Of a DNA stretch of 64,000 nucleotides, positions 23,621-34,160 are shown one piece after another. Numbering within the stretch: the stretch's first letter is position 1; the number at the start of each line of letters is the position of its first letter. The stretch is from Diphasiastrum complanatum (Eukaryota; Streptophyta; Lycopodiopsida; Lycopodiales; Lycopodiaceae). The position numbers and the translations under genes are program-made. The DNA lies in NCBI GenBank assembly GCA_029204225.1, contig CM055102.1:29485632-29549631 (forward strand), in the 5' to 3' direction. Under the pieces are notes generated by a model. It did no database searches. It was not told where the DNA came from and worked only from the letters and a program-made list of their open reading frames with translations.

Positions 23621-23885
23621 TGACAAGAATCAGATATGCAACATCAAGCATTCACCATAAGCAATCACCAAGTAGGGAGGCGGAAGAAAAACACACAAGA
23701 TCACTTTATCACACTACTATCATACTGAATATGAAATGTACATATAAACCCTGAACCCTAATAGAGAGAGAAAACCTACGAATAAACTAATAAACTAGCC
23801 TATGGCTAATTACAACTGGTAACAACTATCAACATTAATGTACATCGTAAACAATAACAATGAAGTTTATCATTGATTTCTAATA
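23621..23885 (-). repeat. 265-bp copia LTR, 3' LTR of inversion-split element
   Basis: Read on the minus strand it starts TATTAGAAATCAATG after a polypurine tract (TTGAGGGAGAG) and ends CTTGTCA. It is exactly as long as, and by eye about 90% identical to, the plus-strand LTR at 27179-27443. Most differences are C/T or G/A. The initial TG has become TA. It is followed by ACACC (23620-23616 on the minus strand), the same pentamer that precedes the partner LTR. Confidence 0.9.
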
Positions 23886-25640
23886 CTCTCCCTCAATGAT
23901 AAAATTACATTCTTCTATTCCTAATAGAGTACGAAACCTCTCAAATTTACATCTACCTAATGAATTGGTAAAAATATCTTCCATTTGATCTTCAGATTTC
24001 TAAAAAACAAGATCAATGGCTCCATCAAGAATTTATTTCGAATAAAATGATTGTGTATTTCGATGTGCTTGGTTCGAGCATGTAAAACTGGATTTTTGGC
24101 AAGGTGAATGCAGCTTTGATTGTCGCAAGATATAGTAGTCGCATCCACCTGTGGCTAACCTAAATCCACAAGCAATCTTCATAATCATACCACTTCTTGT
24201 GTAGCATTGCTGAGTGCTCGATATTCAGCTTCCGTTGATGATAAAGCTATTGTAGGTTGCTTTTTGCTGCTCCATGAAATTGCAGTTGTACCATAACTGA
24301 ATGTATGACCACTGGTAGATCTTCTGTCATCAATATTACCTGCCCAATCGGCATCTATATAACCTACCAACATTGGCGCTTCAGGCTGATCATACTCAAA
24401 CCAAAATTCAATGTCCCTCGAATGTATCTGAGAATACGTTTAGCAGACTTCCAGTGTGCTTGACTAGGATCTTGCATAAATTGACTAACAACACCAACAA
24501 CATAAGAAATATCAGGTCGTGTGTGTGTCAAATAAATCAAACTACCCACCAGTTGTCTATACAAATAAGCATCCACTTTCTCAAATTCATCATATGCAGT
24601 AAGCTTCATGTTGACATCCATAGGTGTACTCAAGGGCTTACAATCCTGCATATTGAACGTATAAAGCAAACCACTTGCATATTTGCTTTGTGTAAGAAGC
24701 TCCATGTCTTCTTTTTGCCATACTTCAATGCCAAGACAGTGGTGCATCAATCCTAGATCACTCATGTCAAAAGCATTGGAAATATTTGATTTGATTTCAT
24801 TAATTAACCTCTCATTACTTCCTATAATAATCAAATCATTCACGTACAACACAATGAACACTATATATGAATCTTGCCTTAGAATGTAAAGATTAGGATC
24901 AGCATCACTCTTTACCATTCCCCTTCGCTTGAAGTGCTCATCAATGCAAGAGTACCATGCTCATGGTGCTTGCTTCAATCCATATATGGCTTTGTTGAGT
25001 TTACAAAGCAAATGATCTCTTCATGGTTCAACAAACCCTTGAGGTTGCTCTAAATATACCTCTTCATCCAATACTCCATTAAGAAAAGCAGATTTGACGT
25101 CCATTTACTGGATTTTCCAACCATAGAAAGCAGAAATTGGAATGATAGAACGAATAGTTACCATTTTGGCTACAGGTGCGAAGGTCTCCTCAAAGTCTAT
25201 ACCTTCCTGCTGCTCAAAACCTCTTGCAACTAGTCGTGCCTTGTACTTGTTGAGTTGCCCATCCGCTCCATACTTCATCTTGTAGATCCACTTACATGTG
25301 ATAGGCGTCTTACCATCAGGTAGCTCAACCAAGTCCCACGTTTTGTTCTTCGATATAGCCTCCATTTCTATTTCCATAGCTGCACGCCACTCCTTGTGTT
25401 CCTTTGTTTCGTTGAAAGTTTCAGGTTCTTGAGCCGTTAAGATGGATCCCATTAGGGCTAGATTCATCTTTAATCTTGCAGGAGGTTTTCGATTTTTACT
25501 TGATCTTCTAAGCTCTCCCTGCTCTTTTCGTTTCATTTTTTTCGCTTCCGTGTTTGTGTGTATGCTTTCTTGCTTTTTACCTTCACACCATAGCACGAGA
25601 CTTCTCTCCAGGTCCTCAAGGAGATGCAAATCAACCTACC
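23886..25640 (-). mobile_element. Copia reverse transcriptase-RNase H, 3' half of split element
   Basis: Minus-strand order: integrase/RT linker (KNRKPPARLKMNLALMG), RT start (WRAAMEIEMEAI, CKWIYKMKYGADG, EETFAPVAKM), MDVKSAFLNGVLDEE, LYVNDLIIIGS, DLGLMHHCLGIEVWQ, TRPDISYVVGVVSQF and RNase H (GYIDADWAGN, ALSSTEAEYRAL, DNQSCIHLAKNP, HTKHIEI-like). The palm motif reads YVND, so one catalytic Asp is lost. In-frame stops break the region near 25.1 and 25.0 kb, and a frameshift lies near 24.37 kb. It ends at the polypurine tract of the 23621-23885 LTR. Gag, protease and integrase are missing here; they lie on the opposite strand at 28.3-30.8 kb. Confidence 0.9.
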
Positions 25641-26389
25641 AAGTCGTGGTGAACAACACAAGTGTCAACTTGGGCATTTTCTTTGAAAGAAGTGACCCAA
25701 GTGACATTTTTTTCAACCAAACAGGTATATCAGAATTCGTTAGTTTGTCTGCAGCCATAACAGATAATGATCTTCCATTTTATCACCTCCATGCTGACCC
25801 TGCTCAGATTCTGTGAAAACACCTTGATATACTATCAAAATCCACTATTTTTCAACCAAATCTTGGTCTTAGAATTCGTTGGCTTCACTGAGGCTAGATC
25901 TATCAAACATCAGTCCTCCAGCAGCTCCGCAAATTCTATCTCACATATTTTGTCTCTATTTTGTCAGAAAATCATCTTTTTCACTATTTTTCTCATCTGT
26001 CAACAAAATCTCAGTATAAGAATTCACCAGTCATACCACAAAATCACCCATAGTGAGTGAGAACAAATTCTCTGTACCCTCTGCGAATTCTATCTCTAAA
26101 TCTATTTATTTTTAAATATCAAAAAATCAGTATTTTGATAGAAAGCACCTCCTGTCAGAATTCGCGAGTAATGTAGTTAGATTTATTTAACTGTCCACGA
26201 TTTTTAGGCCTGTCCACGAATTCTCTCACAGTAGAAAAATCTAGTTTTTGTCCAAATCTTCTATTCTGCAAGAAAACTGTTCTTTTTGCCTTTTTGCCAA
26301 GTATAGTACTGCCCTAATCATCTATACTATTACTCTACTCCACACTCTACATCATGTCTCAGAATTGTGCTGAATCTTCCAATCCAACC
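25641..26389 (+). other. Probable gypsy 5' leader, AT-rich, non-coding
   Basis: This lies between the broken copia half and the gypsy gag. It contains several recurring AGAATTCG-type blocks (for example near 25733, 25871 and 26156) and no coding motif. Its position directly before gag suggests the 5' untranslated region of the gypsy element. The left inversion breakpoint should fall near 25.64 kb. Confidence 0.45.
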
Positions 26390-27178
26390 CCTCCATGACT
26401 AGAACGCAGAATTCCATGTATCGATGCACCAACGTACGTGGAGAATCTGACCCAATCTGATTTCTCCAAGACTTTGATAATGCATGCCATTTCTATGGAG
26501 ATACCTCTGAGACTGAAAAGCTTCGCCTATTCCCCATCGTACTTTATGGAACAGCCAAAGAGTGGTATCTTAACCTCGAAACTCATGATCTTGCTTCTTG
26601 GACCACTCTCAAAGATGCCCTCATAAAGCATTTCAAACCATCAAAACTGACTCAGAGCCCATTCATCCAAATTTACCATATCAAGATGTGTCGCAAGGAG
26701 TCTATTCGAAACTACTTTGAGCGCTTTAAACGTCTCAAGGTTGAATGTGTTGACAAAAACATCATTGAACGAATGGCCATAAAACTGTTGGATTGCCTAA
26801 AAACATCCGTCGTGAATTAAAACCAGTTGACCTTTATGATCAACTTAAAGACGTGATGACTGATGCTACCCGTGATGAAGACGAAGGTTCCAACAATGAC
26901 TTTGACCATCATGAAAAGAAATCTAAGAATCTCGTCCATCTTAATCACCCAAAGTCTGAAAATGCTGCCCAATCTTCTGAACTTCTGCAGCAAATGGAAA
27001 CTTGGCAGAAAGCTCAACAAACTCATATGGATAAACTCACTGTTGATTTCCAAACGGCCATGAAAAATATTGCTAAAAAATCTTGTCCGGCAAGAGAGAA
27101 TGTCTAGTGTCCGATTTGCTCACATCATCACACTGCTAATGAGTGCCCTCAACTGCGAAATCATTTTCCATCAACACC
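26390..27178 (+). mobile_element. Ty3-gypsy gag fragment with zinc knuckle
   Basis: The plus strand encodes a Retrotrans_gag core (FPIVLYGTAKEWYLNL, LKDALIKHFKP, IRNYFERFKRLK), then after a frameshift a charged linker (26793-27107), and after one in-frame TAG a cysteine/histidine cluster CPICSHHHTANECPQL. It ends abruptly at the copia LTR at 27179. The five bases before the LTR are ACACC. The reading frame at this edge is the one continued by the gypsy sequence at 23615 on the minus strand, so the two are probably parts of one element. Confidence 0.85.
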
Positions 27179-27443
27179 TGTTAGAAATCAATGATAAACT
27201 TCATTGTTACCGTTTACGATGTACATTAATGTTGACAGTTGTTACCAGCTATAATTAGTTGTAGGCGAGTCTATTAGTCTACTCGTAGGTTTTCTCTCTC
27301 TTTCAGGGTTCAGAGTTTATATGTACATTTTATATTCAGTATGATAGTAGTGTGATAGAGTGATATTGTGTGTTCTTCTTCCGCCTCCCTACTTGGTGAT
27401 TGCTTATGGTGAATGTTTGATGTTGCATATCTGATTCTTGACA
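27179..27443 (+). repeat. 265-bp copia LTR, 5' LTR of inversion-split element
   Basis: Starts TGTTAGAAATCAATG, ends TTGACA, and is followed at once by the primer-binding site TGGTATCAGAGC (27444-27455), complementary to the 3' end of initiator tRNA-Met. Same length as the inverted LTR at 23621-23885. Preceded by ACACC, the target duplication. Confidence 0.92.
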
Positions 27444-28263
27444 TGGTATCAGAGCTACGATAGTCCTGTGTGCCTGATCAGTGGATACAGCTTGTCACAG
27501 GCTCTGCAACGAAGTAAGAAAGTCCTTCACGGGAGGTGAAAGCTTTGAGAGACAAAAACGGCTGGAAGAAATCCTTCTTGATGTATTTTACAGGTTTTGG
27601 AGCTCACAATTATTAGTGGAGAATGAAGACATAGTCCCAGAGGCATCGAAAAGGCCAGGGCAGCATCAGACAGATTGAAAATCTGTTGAGTGGGAAAAGT
27701 TTTACAATATTTTTTTAATCTTTGTGAAAAGTGTCATTTGTCAGAGAGTTGTGTCAAGAAATCTCTCATTTGTTTGTTTAGGGTACTGCAAATCACAACA
27801 GACAATGTCTAGAAATCTAAGCAAAGAGGAGGAGGTGTAGCCGCTGCGCCGAAGTAGGGAATCTAAAATATTCTCTCTGAAAGTTCTTATATTCTCTCCT
27901 TTTTTTTCCGTACCAATATCGGATCCAACGCTAGCTGAAGAGAAACCCAAGTAGTTGTACATCTGCGCTCCAGTCCGATATTGCATGTTCGTACCGATAT
28001 CGGATCCAAGCGCATGAGCTAAAGAGAATTCCGAGCAATTGTACATTTGCACTCCAGTCCGATATCGCATGCTCCAATATCGGATCCACACGCACAAGTT
28101 AAAGAGGATCCTGAACAGTCGTACTTCCGCGCTCCATTCCGATATCAGGTGTATAACCAAAAAAAAAAAATATTAATACAGTTCTGTGGCGTGATAAAAT
28201 TTGGAGACTAAGTTGTGTGCTCAGACTGAGCCATTTTTGTGATCCGAACTTGTCTATCCAGTA
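27444..28263 (+). mobile_element. Copia 5' leader: primer site and 80-bp repeats
   Basis: The initiator-tRNA primer site occupies 27444-27455. Three imperfect tandem units of about 80 bp follow at 27912-27992, 27993-28072 and 28073-28147. Each opens with a variant of ACCGATATCGGATCC and closes with CAGTCCGATATC-like sequence. A 65-codon frame at 27481-27678 has no recognisable motif. Gag starts at 28264. Confidence 0.75.
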
Positions 28264-30785
28264 ATGGCAACTCTAAGCAAGAGTGTCCTCGATGAGTCAA
28301 GCAAATTGGAAGGAGCCGGCAACTATGCAGTTTGGAAATTCAAACTGAAGAACATTTTGATGGAAAAAGAGCTATGGGAGATCGTGGCAGGTGAAGAGAC
28401 AAGGCCATTGATTGAAGAAGTTCAACGGGCATTTGACAGGAGAAAACAAAAAGCACAGAATGTCATCAACTTATCAGTTAGAGACGCAATTATTCCCTAC
28501 ATTTCGGATTCAAAAGGACCAAAGGAAGCATGGGATACGTTGAAGGCATTGTTTGAGGACATAAACACATCTCGAGTGCTATTCTTGAAGACGAAGCTGC
28601 ACACATTGCGGATGAATGATGGTGCAACTATTGTTGATCACCTACTGAAGATCAAAGAGATTTGTGACCAATTAGCAGCAGTTGGAAAGCGAGTACAAGA
28701 TCGTGAGATCGTGCAGTTGACATTGAATAGTTTCAGTGAGTCACATCATATGTTTGTGACAAGTATAGCCACACGGAAAAATCTTCCAACCTATGAAGAG
28801 TTAGGTGGATTGCTTTTGCAGGAAGAACAATGTCAAGAGAACTTGAGTCATCGCAACAGGTGATTTGATCAAGCTCTTGCAGTCAGGGGACATGGTGGTA
28901 GATTTGGTCGTAGAAGACACCAATCAAGAGGTGGAAACTCAAATCATGGATCATTCCAACAATTTCAAGAACAATCCAATGATGGCCCAAATCGAGGCAA
29001 TTGGAATCAAGGCCGAGGTCAAGGACGCAGCTATTCCAAGCAAAATAAACCTGGAAATTGTAGGTATTGCAACAAACCTGGCCACTGGGAGCGTGAATGC
29101 TTCAAGAAACAGAAGGAGATGAAACAAAGAAAAGACAAAGGGCAAGTGGGAAATTATGTTGACCAACATCAATTTGATGATTATTATTATGAAAACAATT
29201 ATACTGATTAACATCAATACGATGATGATCAATATGAAGATGATACAGGTGAGAGCTCAAAATTGTTCATTACAACATTAATGACAAGTGATGAAACCAA
29301 GGATACCTGGTACATTGATAGTGGTGCATCCAAGCACATGACTTCAAGGAAAGAGTGGTTTTTAGAACTCAATGAAACTCACAATGGTGATGAAGTTGGA
29401 CAAGCCGATGACAAATTGCTATCTGTTAAAAGAGTTGGAGTGGTACCAGTGAAGTTAGCCAACAGGAAGATAAAGCAGATAAGCAATGTGCAATATGTAC
29501 CTGGCTTAGCTAACAATCTACTATCTGTTGGGATGATGGTTGATCAACAACTCAAGGTTGAGTTTGACAGCGACAAATGTCTTGTCAAAGACATCAAGAA
29601 TCACTACAAAGTGATTGCTATAGGAGCTAGAGTCAACAAGAATCGACTCTACAAATTGAATGCGAGATCTTTTGCTCAAGCCATGGTAAGCACAGTTGAT
29701 AGTCGAAGTGATCTTTGGCATCAACAATTCAGTCATATTAGTGCTCAGAGTTTACAGATTCTCAAAAGAGGTAATCTAGTTATAGGACTGTCTGATATTT
29801 CTTTTGAAGGAAAAATTTGTGAATGTTGCATTTTGGGAAAACAACACAGAGAGAGGTTTCCCAAAAGTGGAGCAAGGAGAGCCAGTGGCATCCTAGATCT
29901 TGTCCACAGTGATCTATGTGGACCTATGCATACTAGATCTCTTAGTGGCTACTATTACTTTATCACCTTCATTGATGATTATAGCAGATGCACTTGGATT
30001 TATTTCATAACAAGAAATCAGATGCTGTTGCTAAGTTCAAGGAATTTAAGGCATTAGTTGAAAAGTCAACAGGATGTTGCATCAAAACTTTGAGATCTGA
30101 TGGAGGTGGTGAGTATTTTTTGACAGAATTTATTGATTTTTGCAAAGATTAAGGGATTAAGAGGCAGACTACAACTCCTTATTCACCACATCAAAATGGA
30201 GTTGCAGAACAAAAGAACATATCTATTGTTGAGATGGCCAGAGCGATGCTCAAAGGCAAGGGTTTGTCAAACACCTTTTAGGCAGAAGCTTGTAGCACAA
30301 CTACGCACATCCTGAATCGGTGTCCTACAAAATCCGTGGAAGGTAAGACACCTCATGAAGCTGTTACTGGAAAGAAATCTAATATTTCTCATTTGAGAGT
30401 ATTTGGTTGTGATGCTTATGCTCATATTCCTGATGAGAAACGAAGGAAATTGGATGCAAAAGCTATCAAGTGTATTTTCCTTGGATATGATGAGAAGGCC
30501 AAGGCATACAAGATGTATGACACAAATGCATAGAAGCTTGTAATTTTTAGGAATGCTACATTTGACGAGATGGGCCAAGGTGAACAATCTAAAGTAATCA
30601 CTGAACCTTTTGATGAGGGAGCGAAAGTACATGTCAAGAAGGAAGTGGATTTTGATATAGAAAATCCATTGGACAAAGGCAAGCCTGATGCTAAAATTCC
30701 CAAGAGAGTACCTAAATGGTACTTATCAGTCACAGTTGGTGCAAAGAAGGGAGATACTCCGCGGCAACAACGCCAATGTTGAAAG
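28264..30785 (+). mobile_element. Copia gag-protease-integrase, 5' half of split element
   Basis: One frame from the ATG at 28264 encodes a UBN2-type gag (WKFKLKNILMEKELWEIV, TSRVLFLKTKLHTLRM), a CCHC knuckle (CRYCNKPGHWEREC, from 29059), protease (WYIDSGASKHMTS) and pre-integrase (LWHQQFSHISAQS), interrupted by a TGA at 28861 and a TAA near 29209. Integrase begins LVHSDLCGPMHTRSLSG; a frameshift near 30013 moves the remainder (TLRSDGGGEYF, YSPHQNGVAEQKN, LRVFGCDAYAHIP, CIFLGYDEKAKAYKMYD) into another frame with TAA near 30150 and TAG near 30280 and 30532. It stops in the integrase/RT linker (VPKWYLSV). The missing RT and RNase H are on the minus strand at 23.9-25.6 kb. Confidence 0.92.
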
Positions 30786-31386
30786 TATTTCTAGTTTACA
30801 CGATGGCTAGATCTACTTACAGGTGTAATATAGTGTAGAGAGGATCGTCCACCTTTTAAGAATCTACCAAAGCTTTCAAATGGAAATAAACAAACAAGGA
30901 CGAGAGCACCAAGGCTTTCCCAACTGGTGCTCGATACAGAAATAAAACTCGCTTGGCTAAGGCTTCCCAACTAACCAAGATCAACAAAATAATAAGACCT
31001 TGCTAAGGCGGTACCCAACTAGCAAGTCGATGAAAAGGAGGCAAGAGGAGGCCTGAGCACCTTCCCTCAAGCTATGCACCTTTCCAAAGGGAACACAAGT
31101 GAAATAGCAAGATAATATCAAGAGAGAGCAATTAGCATAATCTCAAAAGTGTTATTTACATGACAAATACCTCTCCTTTTATGGCAAGGAGGGTCTTCCA
31201 TAAGTATCCACTAACTTATGGGACTAACTTATTTCTAGCCGTTCTAGAACTTATAACTTAGGACTTAGAACTTCAAAGTTTCTAACTTAGGAAAACTTAA
31301 GACAAATATTTCTAAGCCCAAGTTTCCTAAGTCTAAGTTCTAAATCTAAGTTTAAGCTATTTTATTATTATTTTAAGCTTCTACTC
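30786..31386. other. Non-coding repeat-like DNA, possible gypsy LTR
   Basis: No coding motif. The segment has internally repeated phrases (AAGGCTTCCCAACTA near 30910, 30960 and 31005, and CTAAGTTCTAA-type repeats near 31330), and a 22-bp phrase ending ACAAAACACATGCCA occurs at about 31395 and 31450. It precedes a gypsy gag fragment and may be LTR or leader of that element. The right inversion breakpoint of the split copia element should lie near its left edge. Confidence 0.35.
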
Positions 31387-31683
31387 ATGGACTTACAAAA
31401 CACATGCCATGGTGGAAGTATATTGACAAATACTCATACTGGGCTTACAAAACACATGCCACAGAGTTTTATTTTTTTCTTTTTGTTTTTCTCTGTGTTA
31501 GCACAATTGCTAACAATCTCTATGACCATGATTGATCGAGCAGGAGAATGGTTCTTCAACTTGGATCGTGAAGATAAAAGAGATTGGTCACTCTTGAAAG
31601 AAGCCTTCATCAAGTGATTCAAATCCTTTTGTTTGATTGAGAGTCCATTATCAGATCACAAGACAATCGCGCTGATAAGCGCG
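31387..31683 (+). mobile_element. Second gypsy gag fragment
   Basis: From about 31530 the plus strand encodes RAGEWFFNLDREDKRDWSLLKEAFIK, typical of gypsy capsid (compare the Lys-Ala-Xaa-Glu-Trp-Tyr and Trp-Xaa-Xaa-Leu-Lys-Xaa-Ala-Phe pattern). A stop and then the copia LTR at 31684 end it. The 100 bp upstream form a T-rich run that is probably not coding. Confidence 0.65.
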
Positions 31684-32307
31684 TGATCCTACTTACAGAA
31701 ACAAATAAAATCGCTATAGTTCTGAATAGTTTTACTCTCTCTCTCTCTCTCTCTATGATCTCTAACTTTGAGGAGTCAGATACAATGAAAACCAGTTTTA
31801 GTCGTTTGATCTATGTCCATGCCATGGATGATCGTTGCGATTAGCGAATAAAAAATCTCTTTCTTCTGATCGCTCATATGCTTATGTAGTTGTTGGATGA
31901 TCTTATGTTATTCTAATCTTACAATTACAAGATCATTAACAACTGTTTAGTTGATTCGTAGATCAATTATTCAGCAGAGCATGAAGACGTAGATAGGTAC
32001 AGTATGAAATCTCATGTAAATATGTAGTTGGGTCGTATTATTTGCAAAAAAAAAATTTGTGTCTCAGCCTTCAAGCTTTTGAAATATGAATAGTGTCACA
32101 TTCCTCGCAAAAATACTTTGGTGCTTGGTTGCTCGAAAAGTTAAGTAGGACACTTGTCGAAGTCTTCACATTTTTCGAATTTTTTTGAAAAATGTGAACT
32201 GTGCAAAAAACAGCTCATTTATGCAGATTGTTTGGAGAGAGTAATTTACTTAAGTGAATTGTAGGCCAGTTAGGATGAGTAGGAGATAGATTAAACTCCA
32301 ACACTCC
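31684..32307 (-). repeat. 624-bp copia LTR, 3' LTR of minus-strand element
   Basis: On the minus strand it begins TGTTGGAGTTTAATC directly after the purine-rich tract TTAAGGGGGAG and is taken to end AGGATCA. The first 460 bp match the inverted copy at 19314-19767. A (CT)n run lies near 31738-31754. The far end is inferred from the TG...CA rule; the matching 5' LTR was not found in this window. Confidence 0.75.
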
Positions 32308-34160
32308 CCCTTAAGCTTACTACTATGACTTTGAATTTAAATTGAGATTTAACATACCAACTAAAGTAGCATGTTTATCTCTTGACAAAGGTTTTGTCAA
32401 AATGTCAGCCAACATATTGTCTGTATGACAATAACTTAATACAAATCTTTACTCTGAAGTTTCTCTCTAAGAAAATGAAACTAAGCTTATATGTATTTAG
32501 TTCTAGTATGAGTTCATGGGTTCAAAGAAAGAGTTATACAACTCTGATTGTCGCACTGGAGTATAGTTGGACCGATATGTGGAAATTGTAGATCTTGTAG
32601 CAACCTTATGGACCAAATAATCTCCTTCACTACTGATGTAGTTGCAACGTATTATGATTCTGTAGAGGACAACGAAATGCATTTATGTTTTTTGTTGTTC
32701 TATGAAATGGGTCCTTCTACAAGAAAACAAATATAACCATATGTGGACTTTCTGGTATCCACGTCTCCTGCCCAATCTAAATTTGAATAAGTGACTAATG
32801 TAAGTGCAACATTTTGTTACCACTATAGCACAAAGCATAGTGCTTCGTAGCTTGAATGTACTTCAATACTCTTTGCAGAGCCTTCAAATGTTGTAAGTCT
32901 AGATTAGACATGTATATGAGACTGTGTGCTTACTGCATATGCTAGATCAGGTCGTGTGCAGATCATAGAATACGTTATAGACCCGATTATCGACTGATAA
33001 GGATGTATGCACATCTCTTGTTGTTCTACTTGAGTTTTGGGGCACATGTCTTTAGGTAGTTTGGATCTTGGATCCATAAGTGTGTCTATCGACTTACAGT
33101 CTTCCATGTCATGTTTGCGATTGGCATGGAGAACTGCGATTGGCATGGAGGTACGTTGATTAAATAGGATTCTTGGCTTATAGTAATCCTTCTGCTTGCA
33201 CGATCTTTGGTGATCTCCATACCAAGTACGTAATGAACTGGGCCTAAATCAGTCATCTCAAATTATATTGAAAACAAAGATTTTGTTTCATACAGTAACT
33301 GACTTAATTTGATGATGATTAAATAATCATCAACGTATAATGCTATTATAACATAGTTTGACCCTTTATACTTGAGATACATGTTTGAGTTGTGGAGCAA
33401 GAAGTACAATTGTGCTGCAACAAGAAATGATTAATTTTTTCATACCAGGCCCTAGGAGCTTGCGTGAGGCCATAAAATGCCTTCTGCAATTTACATACCA
33501 TGTGCTCTTGACCTTGAAGGACGTAACCTTATGGTTGAAAATATCTTCTCGTATATATCCATGAAGGAATGTTGTTTGGACGTCCGTGTCCAGATCTTCT
33601 GCAGCAGCTATAGCCAACAAAGTTCAGATAGATTGATGCTTTACCACTTGACTAAAAGTGTCAGTGTAATCTATTTCATAAACTTGCTCGTATCCTTTAA
33701 GCACTAAACGTGCTTTTCATTTGTATATTGATACATCTGGCTTAAGCTTCAGTTTGCAGATCGACTTAGTGTCGATCGGTTTTATACAGGAGGATTAACA
33801 AGACTCCAGCTCTTGTTCTTCAGTAATGAATGGTCCTCAGCGTCCATAGTAACTTTCCATTTGTCTACATCTGACATTGACAATGCATATGCAATGAAGA
33901 CATCCAAACACACGTAGTTTAAGGCTTGGTTTGTAACCATAATAGACTTCCAATGGAATATTAGAGTCAATTGCTTTGGTGCTGGAATAATTTTGTAAAT
34001 AGCAGGTTGTAGATATTGCTTCAGCCCAAAATTTCTTGGGTAGCTGAGCATTGGACATCATGGATCGTGCTGCTTCCAATAGAGTTCGATTCTTTATTTC
34101 AGTTACGTCATTCTGTTGCAGAGTGTAGCTTGTAGTGAACTGATGGTGCACGCCGCATGA
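32308..34160 (-). mobile_element. Degenerate copia pol (integrase to RNase H)
   Basis: From high to low coordinates the minus strand encodes the integrase end (LLEAARSMMSNAQLPKKFWAEA, 34.08 kb), RT blocks (TDVQTTFLHGYIREDIF, 33.58 kb), RNase H-side RT (DCKSIDTLMDPRSKL and SMICTRPDLAYAVS, 33.1-32.9 kb) and the RNase H tail (DNMLADILTKPLSR, about 32.4 kb) just before the polypurine tract. Stops and frameshifts are frequent and the palm catalytic block was not recovered. Gag, protease and the 5' LTR are absent. Inactive relic. Confidence 0.82.

Noticed and set aside
22686-23623. Plus-strand frames of up to 156 codons over the gypsy gag/protease region
   Set aside because: Antisense shadows; the minus strand shows the zinc-binding and protease motifs.
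27912-28147. CRISPR-like array
   Set aside because: Units are contiguous 80-bp tandem repeats without unique spacers, in a plant retrotransposon leader.
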